Shown here: positions 1 through 5,764 of the stretch, piece after piece
Position numbering within the stretch: position 1 is the stretch's first letter
How the letters are laid out: each line of letters begins with the position of its first letter
DNA from: Chloroflexia bacterium
Lineage (GTDB): Bacteria > Chloroflexota > Chloroflexia > Thermomicrobiales > JALYUS01
Assembly: GCA_025924435.1 (NCBI GenBank)
Contig: JAICIL010000078.1
Coordinates: 1-15,379 of the forward strand
Direction of reading: 5' to 3'
Length of the DNA stretch: 15,379 nucleotides
Position numbers and translations under genes: made by a program
The notes under the pieces: generated by a model
Database searches by the model: none
The model's input: the letters and a program-made list of their open reading frames with translations, nothing else
Told to the model about the DNA's origin: nothing

Positions 1-285
1 ATCCATCGCTTCGATATCGGAGAGTCGCTTGCCCTTCAGGCGGCCGGTCATGAACGACGCCCCCGCCTGGCTGATCGTGCATCCCTCGCCGACATAGGAA
101 ATATCCTCGATCCGCTCGTCCTCGCCGACCTTGAGATAGACCGTCACGATGTCGCCGCAGCCGGGGTTGCCGCCCGACGCCTCGACGGTCGGGTCGTCCA
201 TCGGGTGGTTGTTGCGCGGCTTCTCGCGGTGGTCGAGGATGAAGGCCATGAAATCCTCACGGCTCATCTGCGGTCGTTCCGACAT
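1..285 (-). CDS. sufU: SufU-type iron-sulfur cluster assembly scaffold, 3' part off the window
   Basis: Only the first 95 codons are present; the frame is open to the left edge. SufU is a NifU/IscU-fold zinc protein that accepts persulfide sulfur from the cysteine desulfurase SufS in the cytoplasm during Fe-S cluster assembly. Seen here: an N-terminal helix, then GNPGCGD holding the first ligand cysteine with its following Asp, and GEGCTIS with the second cysteine. These are in the order and spacing of the family, and the third cysteine would lie off the window. The ATG at 285 is preceded by GGGAG at 291-295 with a 5-nt spacer, which supports this start. No sufS, sufB or sufD lies upstream in this window, unlike many suf operons, so any partners would be downstream, off the left edge. 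A NifU-like name would be equally acceptable. Confidence 0.9.
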   Translation of the reverse strand, partial: MSERPQMSREDFMAFILDHREKPRNNHPMDDPTVEASGGNPGCGDIVTVYLKVGEDERIEDISYVGEGCTISQAGASFMTGRLKGKRLSDIEAMD

Positions 286-699
286 GGCGGCTCCCTCTCC
301 ATGGGCATTTGATCGAGTGCGGCGGATTCCCGCCCATACTCCCATTAACGACGCATTTCTCCGTCGCATTCCAGCGCCGCGTCAGCGTTTGATTGCCCGA
401 TTTTCGCGCATAGAATGGGCAAATCCGATGGCTGCGAGAGATGGGTGGAGAGGAGTTTCTACCCCGGCGGGCGCTAACCGGCCAAGTTTCTTTCCTCGCG
501 CTATCGCCACTTTCTTCCAACCGAGATTCCAAGACGTAGATTGCCAAATCCGGTGCGCTCACCACAGTATTCGCGTGATTCCCGTTCAGCCAATTGAGAT
601 TATCCGTCAATTGAAGTGCAGCATTCGCGCTCGACACTCACAACGGTCTCGGTGTGAGGTCTTCGCGTTGCGCCCTCGCAGGGGTTCCCCATGCACGCG
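286..699. other. Stretch of about 410 bp without a convincing gene
   Basis: This lies between the frameshifted gene and the sufU start. Open frames cross it on both strands, but their translations are rich in Arg, Ser and Pro, lack domain features, and one plus-strand frame runs antisense into both neighbouring genes. Visible structure is limited. A small hairpin, GGCGG-ATTC-CCGCC, lies at 321-334 in the sufU leader. A 5-bp inverted repeat, CGACG/CGTCG, lies near 349-367. A larger hairpin lies at 637-658. No tRNA-derived direct repeat, integrase fragment or insertion-sequence end was seen. The sufU promoter should be here, but no hexamer pair stands out. Confidence 0.5.
637..658 (-). terminator. 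Possible hairpin terminator of the AlbA_2 unit
   Basis: CTCACA and TGTGAG pair as a 6-bp stem, extended by two more pairs after one mismatch, around a 4-nt GTCT loop. It begins about 40 nt downstream of the stop codon of the frameshifted gene. No U-tract follows on the minus strand, so factor-independent termination is doubtful. It may be an incidental inverted repeat. Confidence 0.25.
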
Positions 700-1754
700 C
701 TATCTATCGAGCGGATCAATACCATACGCGGGAAAATATCCATCCTTTAGCACCCCGGCGCGCAGATCATTGACCAGCGACGGCACTACCACCGTGGCGT
801 ACGGGTTTGCGGTATAGTGCATCTGGAGCGGTTTGCCGTCCTCGCCTCGCCAGCGATACAGCCACAGACTATGGACATGTGTTGGGACACCGCGCCAAAG
901 GGCTTCGCGCACCGCCGCGTTGTCCAGCCAGCGGGGGGCGAGATTCGTGACATGTTCGTCCGATGTCCCGATATCTAATACGACCGCCCCTCCCTTCAGC
1001 GGCAACTGCCTCGCCTCTTGCACCAACCGCTGTTGAACCTTTTGAGCCGCTCGCTGCGGATCGGCAGCGAACATCCAACTGCTCCCCGACCCCTGTCCCC
1101 GATCCGCCATGATGCGGATGTCGTAGTTGGTGGCCCCGATATGCACCGTGTGCTGGCCATCCCCGGTGCCCTGTCCGAACGGCCTGCGTGCGAAGAACGC
1201 CGCGATGTCCTTGCCCGCCTGCATAATGTCGCTCCGGGGAACTTGGCTGTGTCGGGGATTGCTCGCTGATAGACGTATGGCTCGCCCTCCCGCAGGGCGG
1301 CGAGCATCAGATCGAGGTCTTGCACATCCTTCGTTTGCTCGAACGCGGTGACCTCAATGTCAAGCGTTTCGCCGCCTCGGCTTATGCGGAGGTCGGCGTT
1401 CTTGACGCCCTTGTTATTGGGGAGTATGAGGTGGTATCCGGCACGACTGAGGTCAGCGGCGAGGAAGAGTTCGGGGAGGAGAGAGCGGAACTTGGCGGCG
1501 GCTTTTAGACCGTCGAGGAGGATTCGCCGCCCTGCGATGTCGCGGTCCATGAGGAGTTGAATGTCCTCATCGAGCCTGGCGAGGAAGTCGTGGTTGTCGT
1601 CCGACCAGCACCACGGCATGAGCGGGTGGACTCCCGGCAGCCAGGGAGGATCGGGCGTATTCCGCTCGATCCAGTTGCGTCCGAGGACGCGAACGAGAGC
1701 GCGATAGGGGGCGAGACGGGTCGCGATATCGGCATGATCGACAGTCACGACCAT
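700..1754 (-). pseudogene. Uncharacterised protein, possible PD-(D/E)XK-like nuclease, broken by a -1 frameshift
   Basis: Two overlapping minus-strand frames together give one coherent protein of 351 residues. Residues 1-174 are read from the ATG at 1754, and the rest continues in the next frame from about 1236 to the TAG at 700. The simplest cause is loss of one base in the GGGG run at 1236-1239 (CCCC in the mRNA). The family is not recognised. Residues 88-136 run: a helix with Glu95, a strand, Asp121 in ADLRI, then Glu134 and Thr136 in DIEVTA. This resembles a PD-(D/E)XK core with Thr in place of the usual Lys, so nuclease activity is inference. The gene starts 25 nt after the AlbA_2 stop, with AAAGGA about 12 nt upstream, and was probably co-transcribed with it. 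A sequencing error could equally explain the shift. Confidence 0.6.
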
Positions 1755-1779
1755 CAGGGGCAACCGGTCCTTTCTATTG

Positions 1780-3003
1780 CTACGGTCGTGGAATCCATTC
1801 CCCTTGACCATCGTAGAAGGTGCATTCGGGATAGTTGCCCGCCTGCCAGAGGGCGTCGAACATCGGGCGCAAAGCCTCCGCTGTCGGCGTCTCCTCATCC
1901 GCGAATACGACTTCGGGCAGGAGGACCATATCACGATCCAGTTTGCCGCCGCCCCCGCCGCCACGTGGTTGAGGACCAGGCATGTAAATCTGACGGCCGT
2001 TAGCGCGGACGATGCTAACCATGCAGAAGATTGGCGGCGACACTCCGAGCGCCTTCAGCGAGACTCGATACCGCTCGATTCGGTCAACGAGCGTATAGGC
2101 GACGTTATCCACCCAGATCAGTCCGGCGCCCTCATCAATGAGCAGCGAGGTATTCACCGTCTCAACCGCCCCGTCGCGGAACACCTGTGTATAGCCAATC
2201 CGTTGAGGCCGTTCGCTCGTCATGTGCTCACGCCACGCGGGAATCATCCAGCCGTCGATGTTGTATCGCGCGATGTCGTATCGCGGATTCCCACCCGTCG
2301 ATCCGAGCGCGTAAAAATCGAGGCTGTCCCGCGTTATGCGGCGCACATCTATCCCCTCACCTAACCCCGCCGCTGAGAGCGGAAAGAGATGGAGAACGAG
2401 TTTCGGTGCCTCCCCGAGTGCAACCGGCGTATCCCCAGTAATGATGCGCGCCAGCCGATCATCGCGGAACTGCCGTACGCGTTGCTCGAGAGTCGCGGAA
2501 CGGACGAATTCCGTGCGTATCTCGGTCATGTCCATCGCATGTTTGCCGGAGCCGGTGCGGACGAAAAACCGGGACTGCTCACCGTGTCGTAGGCGGTAAG
2601 GGCCACTCCATCCCGCATAGATACGAACGACGATAATAGGCCCGTCATCCCCGTCCACCACCGTCCACCCTGGTATGAGGCGCGGCTCGACGTTGCTGCG
2701 AATCATGCTCACGAGGCGAAGCCGCTCGGCGTCGAGATTAATCGTGCCCGGCAGTCCCGTTGCGCTCATCGGCCTGCCGGTATTCCGTCCCTGCTCGTCG
2801 CGCTCTTCGGGGATGCCGAACACGATGTCGCCGCCCGATGCGTTGGCGAACGCGTTGACATCATCGAGGAATCGGCCCGTGTCGCGCTCCGCAGTGCTCG
2901 GCAGTTCCTGTTTGTAGTCGAGCGTCTGCCCCTCCGGCTCCTTGTCGCGGACGAGCGCGCGAATATCCTCGATGGTAATTGCGTCGAGAGGTTTATCGAA
3001 CAT
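1780..3003 (-). CDS. AlbA_2 (Schlafen-type) domain protein
   Basis: The product has 407 residues. Residues 15-165 match the AlbA_2 fold: LDYKQEL at 28-34, NAFANASGGDIVFGI at 50-64, and later GPYRLR and RFFVRTGSGKHAMDM, followed by an EIR.EF helix. AlbA_2 proteins are often annotated as ATP-binding regulators or putative transcriptional regulators. The fold is shared with nucleic-acid-binding Schlafen proteins, and such genes are common in accessory and phage-defence regions. No helix-turn-helix is evident after the domain. Residues 190-407 are an unrecognised alpha/beta region with a six-glycine linker near residue 350. The start is supported by GGAG at 3011-3014 with a 7-nt spacer. It heads a probable two-gene unit with the frameshifted gene 25 nt downstream and is divergent from the membrane protein gene. 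Molecular role: nucleic-acid binding is likely, the rest is unknown. Confidence 0.82.
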   Translation of the reverse strand: MFDKPLDAITIEDIRALVRDKEPEGQTLDYKQELPSTAERDTGRFLDDVNAFANASGGDIVFGIPEERDEQGRNTGRPMSATGLPGTINLDAERLRLVSMIRSNVEPRLIPGWTVVDGDDGPIIVVRIYAGWSGPYRLRHGEQSRFFVRTGSGKHAMDMTEIRTEFVRSATLEQRVRQFRDDRLARIITGDTPVALGEAPKLVLHLFPLSAAGLGEGIDVRRITRDSLDFYALGSTGGNPRYDIARYNIDGWMIPAWREHMTSERPQRIGYTQVFRDGAVETVNTSLLIDEGAGLIWVDNVAYTLVDRIERYRVSLKALGVSPPIFCMVSIVRANGRQIYMPGPQPRGGGGGGKLDRDMVLLPEVVFADEETPTAEALRPMFDALWQAGNYPECTFYDGQGEWIPRP

Positions 3004-3063
3004 ATCGGGACTCCATGCGATGTAGGATCGTTTCCCGCCTTCAACAATGAATCGAACGGGTAC

Positions 3064-3069
3064 ATTATC
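3064..3069 (-). promoter_or_regulatory. Candidate -10 element for the AlbA_2 unit
   Basis: The minus strand reads GATAAT here (5 of 6 to TATAAT), about 60 nt before the AlbA_2 start. A weak TTGCTC lies 18 nt upstream as a possible -35. It sits in the 158-bp divergent intergenic region (3004-3161), which must hold promoters for both flanking genes. For the plus-strand gene, AATAAT at 3150-3155 is 6 nt from the ATG, which would give a nearly leaderless transcript. Both assignments are weak. Confidence 0.25.
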
Positions 3070-3161
3070 TATCCGTCAATGATGGCCGAGCAACTTATGC
3101 CCGCTATTTGTAACGTGCCCGATGTCACGCAGTACGGCATCGGTCGTGCAATAATGCAGGC

Positions 3162-3923
3162 ATGAATCGCGTTCGCTCTTTGGTCATAGTGATAATTGCC
3201 GCCATATCGGTAGGCACAATCGTTGCCGTTTTACTGGTCGCGCGGAAATACGCGTATGCATCCGCAGATAAGGGTATTCTCTGGTCCAGTGCCTGGGCAG
3301 CGGTCGGTTCAATTGCCGCCGCCGGTACTGCCCTCTGCATCGCTATTTGGTCGGCATCGCGGGATGAAGTGGTGAGACACGACGCAGTACGACCTCTCCT
3401 TACAGCGAAAGTACAATGGCTGCAAGCCATCACAGAAGAACAATTGGATGATTTCCGGAGAACAGACGGACCAGTGCCCGGTTCTTTATCGATTAGACCC
3501 GCCTCTTTTTCGGTCAATCTTCATAACGACGGCCTGCAGGTGGCCGTTGCTGTTCAGGTTGGCTTCGAGCGTGTGCGCGAAGGGGGTTTTCCTCTCGCGT
3601 TCATACCGCTCACAACGCCAACTGAGGCGAGATTCCGTTACAATTTAGCGGTCGGTGCTACGACCGAGGTCCAGTATGCAGATGAATATACAGATAACCC
3701 CGTAGTAGCCGCAACCAATGAGTGGTATCTAACCGTCTATTTTGATGATGTTCTCGGCTGGCACTGGCGAGCGCGCCGCCATATTCGTCTGACCCCAATG
3801 AACCAACTCACCCTGACCAAAGCAGGGATCACACGCGTTATGCCATCACCCGATTGGCAAGACTTGATATTTGATGCACCGACGCCGATTTCGGCCCTTC
3901 CTCATTACCTGCCACCAACGTAA
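3162..3923 (+). CDS. Unrecognised two-helix membrane protein with beta-rich C-terminal domain
   Basis: The product has 253 residues. A basic N-terminus (MNRVR) is followed by a membrane helix at about 6-28, a short loop, and a second helix at about 43-65 rich in Ala and Ile. The helix ends in SASRDEVVRHD, so the positive-inside rule places the soluble C-terminal domain (about 75-253) in the cytoplasm. That domain is predicted beta-rich and includes FSVNLHNDGLQVAVAVQV near 119-136. This resembles the 'N.G.G.A..V' strand pattern seen in many small uncharacterised membrane proteins with a beta-sandwich domain. No catalytic motif is visible. There is no strong Shine-Dalgarno before the ATG, only GCAGG two nt upstream. 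It has the low-GC composition of the accessory block, is divergent from the AlbA_2 unit and converges on the tRNA pair. A link to defence is only contextual. Confidence 0.75.
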   Translation: MNRVRSLVIVIIAAISVGTIVAVLLVARKYAYASADKGILWSSAWAAVGSIAAAGTALCIAIWSASRDEVVRHDAVRPLLTAKVQWLQAITEEQLDDFRRTDGPVPGSLSIRPASFSVNLHNDGLQVAVAVQVGFERVREGGFPLAFIPLTTPTEARFRYNLAVGATTEVQYADEYTDNPVVAATNEWYLTVYFDDVLGWHWRARRHIRLTPMNQLTLTKAGITRVMPSPDWQDLIFDAPTPISALPHYLPPT

Positions 3924-3958
3924 TAGATCAGCCGCGTTTGGCTTCTTTGATGCTGTAA

Positions 3959-3982
3959 GCATGGTTGCATGGAACAACATGC
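3959..3982 (+). terminator. Possible hairpin after the two-helix membrane protein gene
   Basis: GCATG-(G)-TTG pairs with CAACATGC through 8 bp with one bulged G and a 7-nt loop, starting 35 nt after the TAA at 3921-3923. No T-run follows, so it is a weak terminator candidate. A second inverted repeat, TTCGCT/AGCGAA, at 3986-4012 has a long 15-nt loop. Confidence 0.25.
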
Positions 3983-4073
3983 CGTTTCGCTCGCCGTGCT
4001 TGCTTTAGCGAACCGCGTACCTCTTAACCAGTGTTCTGCCGGTATGTATCGGTCGAAATTTCGGGCATAAAAA

Positions 4074-4148
4074 TGGAGCGGAAGACGAGATTCGAACTCG
4101 CGACCTTCTCCTTGGCAAGGAGATGCTCTACCACTGAGCCACTTCCGC
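4074..4148 (-). tRNA. tRNA-Gly(GCC)
   Basis: A complete cloverleaf reads on the minus strand. The 7-bp acceptor stem is GCGGAAG/CTTCCGC, the D-arm holds GGCTCAGTGGTAGAGC, the anticodon stem is TCTCC/GGAGA with loop TTGCCAA (anticodon GCC), and the T-arm is GCGAG-TTCGAAT-CTCGT. The discriminator is U. CCA is encoded at 4076-4074 and is followed at once by five T on the transcript strand (4073-4069). It lies 14 nt downstream of tRNA-Leu and is probably processed from the same transcript. Confidence 0.97.
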
Positions 4149-4162
4149 TCAAATTGATTTGT

Positions 4163-4247
4163 TGGTGGGGAAGGAGAGACTCGAACTCTCACGCCTTGCG
4201 GCACATGATCCTAAGTCATGCTCGTCTGCCAGTTCCGACACTCCCCC
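4163..4247 (-). tRNA. tRNA-Leu(UAG)
   Basis: This is a class II tRNA on the minus strand. The acceptor is GGGGGAG/CTTCCCC with one G-U pair. The D-arm follows GTC-GGAACTGGCA-GAC. The anticodon stem is CATGA/TCATG with loop CTTAGGA (anticodon UAG). The long variable arm has GCC/GGC around GCAA, and the T-arm is GAGAG-TTCGAGT-CTCTC. The discriminator is A, followed by an encoded CCA at 4165-4163. It decodes CUA and possibly other CUN codons. Confidence 0.97.
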
Positions 4248-4271
4248 GGCTGGCGTTCCCTCACCGCGTAG

Positions 4272-4300
4272 ATACTACCAAAGCGCCGCACGGTCGTCAA
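4272..4300 (-). promoter_or_regulatory. Sigma-70-type promoter of the tRNA-Leu/tRNA-Gly pair
   Basis: The minus strand has TTGACG (5 of 6 to the -35 consensus) at 4300-4295, a spacer of exactly 17 nt, then TAGTAT (4 of 6 to the -10) at 4277-4272. A start near 4265 would leave a leader of about 18 nt before tRNA-Leu. The -35 box contains the TGA stop codon of the upstream glycosyltransferase (4299-4297), so the tRNAs appear to have their own promoter despite following the operon by only 49 nt. Confidence 0.6.
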
Positions 4301-5487
4301 TAGCCGCCGCGCAACCCCTCCACCGTCCGAATGAGCGCGCGCGCGCCATCTTCCCAGCGGAAGCGCGCGCGCACATCCGCCTGTGCCCGTGCGGCGCGCC
4401 CGTTCGCGGCGGATGGATTCGTCAGGATATCGTCCAGCGCGCCGACGATCGCACCCACATCCATCGGAACAATCCAGCCATGCTCGCGGACGATGCCGGG
4501 TGGCCCGCCCTCGTCCACGGTGACGACCGGCACGCCGCTCCACGCCGCTTCGAGGACGGAGAGGCCGAACGTCTCGTCGCGCCCCGTGTGCAGGTAGGCC
4601 GTCGCGCAGCGATAGATCGCGGGCAGGTCATCGTCCGCGACGAACCCCGCAAAGCGGATCGCGCCCGTCACGCCGCATCGGTCGGCTTCCGCGCGCAGGC
4701 GCACCTCGTCCACGCCCCGACCGACGATCAATCCGATGGCGTCCGGGTGCGCTCGTCGCAGGTTCGCGACCGCACCGATGAAGAGGTCAATTCGCTTGCG
4801 CGGATGGAGTTGATTGACCGTTAGGACCACCGGCGCATGTTCCGGCAAACCATAGCGCGCCCGCATCGCCGTCACCGATTGCTCGTCCGCCGCACGAAAA
4901 TCCACGCCATGCGGGAGGATAACGGCATCGCGCCCGTAGACCGCGGCCAGGCGCGCCGCGCCGTACGCCCCATTCGCGAGCAGGGCATCCGCCGCGCGCG
5001 CGAAGCGGCGGTCCACCGCCCCATAGATCGTCAACAATGGCTGGGCGATGCGACCGGCGCGACCGAGACCGGCGACCACATCCGCGCGATCCCGATCAAC
5101 GAAGCGGGGCGGCTCGTACAGGAAGGCGAGGAGCGGGCGCGCGGGTGCGCCCCACCCCCGACGCCGCGCCCACCAGAGCGCGGGCAGCGACGGCGGGCCG
5201 AAGCAGACCAGCGCATCCGCGTCTTTCGGGATATGTCGGATCAGGAGCGGGGCGAGGGCGTACTCCAGCGCGGCGTCCGCATAATGGTGCGAAAACCAAT
5301 CCACGCGCCGCCCGGTTTCGATCAGTTCGAGGCCGGGCGGCGCGGCGACGCGCGGCTCGTCGGCGAGCCGGTGCGTGACGAGCGCGACGCGATGCCCCGC
5401 CGCCATCGTATACCGCGCCAGTTGCAGGATGAGCCGCTGCGCCCCCGTCAGTTTCTTAATTTGTGGATACAGGAACGCCAGATGCAG
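4297..5487 (-). CDS. GT4-family glycosyltransferase (GT-B fold)
   Basis: The product has about 396 residues. It is a cytoplasmic retaining glycosyltransferase of the GT4/Glycos_transf_1 type, which transfers a sugar from a nucleotide donor to a growing lipid-linked glycan; donor and acceptor are not predictable. The C-terminal Rossmann half shows VNQLHPRKRIDLFIGA (donor phosphate binding), then the paired-Glu motif ETFGLSVLE at about 305-313, then GVPVVT. The first ATG in frame (5406) would cut off the first strand of the N-terminal domain. The frame continues upstream through AFLYPQIKKLTGAQRLI, which is expected in this family. The proposed start is therefore the non-ATG codon CTG at 5487, with GAGGGGG at 5493-5499 and a 5-nt spacer. 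A heptamer repeat lies just before it. It is the last gene of the glycan locus. Confidence 0.85.
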   Translation of the reverse strand: MHLAFLYPQIKKLTGAQRLILQLARYTMAAGHRVALVTHRLADEPRVAAPPGLELIETGRRVDWFSHHYADAALEYALAPLLIRHIPKDADALVCFGPPSLPALWWARRRGWGAPARPLLAFLYEPPRFVDRDRADVVAGLGRAGRIAQPLLTIYGAVDRRFARAADALLANGAYGAARLAAVYGRDAVILPHGVDFRAADEQSVTAMRARYGLPEHAPVVLTVNQLHPRKRIDLFIGAVANLRRAHPDAIGLIVGRGVDEVRLRAEADRCGVTGAIRFAGFVADDDLPAIYRCATAYLHTGRDETFGLSVLEAAWSGVPVVTVDEGGPPGIVREHGWIVPMDVGAIVGALDDILTNPSAANGRAARAQADVRARFRWEDGARALIRTVEGLRGGY

Positions 5488-5495
5488 GCCGTCCC

Positions 5496-5530
5496 CCTCA
5501 GTCCTCAGTCCTCATCCCTCAGTCCTGCAT
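5496..5530. repeat. 7-bp tandem repeat at the start of a glycosyltransferase gene
   Basis: Five consecutive heptamers are seen on the plus strand: CCTCAGT, CCTCAGT, CCTCATC, CCTCAGT, CCTGCAT. On the coding strand the unit reads ACTGAGG, which is also purine-rich and Shine-Dalgarno-like. The repeat fills most of the 43-nt gap between the Trm112-like stop and the glycosyltransferase start. Confidence 0.9.
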
Positions 5531-5749
5531 TTATGCGGGCGGCCCATCGCCCTCGGCCTCGTCGAGCAGCATGATCGGGATGCCGTCCTCGATGCGGAAG
5601 ACGCGGCTGCACGCGCCGTCCGTGCAGATCAACCGCTGCCCCTCCAGGCGGAGCGGCGCGTGATGGCTGCACGGGCAGGCGAGAATGTTCAGCAGTTCCT
5701 GACTGATCACCGGTTCCTCGGTCGTCGCGCCGCGTTGTTCGTCGCTCAC
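5531..5749 (-). CDS. Trm112-like small zinc-binding protein
   Basis: The product has 72 residues and matches the Trm112/YcaR family in length and layout: ELLNILACPCSHHAPL, a LICTDGACSRVF segment, then the conserved end IEDGIPIMLLDEA. The four cysteines (two near residues 25-27, two near 42-46) suit a small zinc ribbon, but the first pair reads C-P-C where the family usually has C-P-x-C. Bacterial members are often encoded beside glycan or lipid A genes and are thought to be chaperone-like partners of other enzymes; no activity can be assigned. It starts at GTG with AGGAG at 5756-5760, 6 nt upstream, and lies 15 nt after the GT-C gene, so it is translated as part of the glycan operon. Confidence 0.88.
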   Translation of the reverse strand: MSDEQRGATTEEPVISQELLNILACPCSHHAPLRLEGQRLICTDGACSRVFRIEDGIPIMLLDEAEGDGPPA

Positions 5750-5764
5750 CTTTCGCTCCTCCCC

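Noticed and set aside
455..478. GTTTC...CTAAC stretch resembling a CRISPR repeat
   Set aside because: There is only one copy, with no regularly spaced second copy and no cas gene in the window.
257..637. Minus-strand 126-codon frame between sufU and the frameshifted gene
   Set aside because: It overlaps the supported sufU start in another frame, and its translation lacks domain or compositional features of a real protein.
149..817. Plus-strand 222-codon frame
   Set aside because: It runs antisense through the sufU start and the end of the frameshifted gene, and its translation is Arg/Ser/Pro-rich with no recognisable domain.
1230..1245. Programmed -1 frameshifting in the broken gene
   Set aside because: The site TTCCCCGG does not fit the X-XXY-YYZ slippery pattern, and no pseudoknot or strong stem was evident just downstream by eye.
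4053..4062. CGAAATTTCG palindrome near the tRNA-Gly 3' end, considered as an attachment site or terminator
   Set aside because: It is only 10 bp, lacks a loop and T-run for termination, and has no partner copy seen at the other end of the low-GC block.
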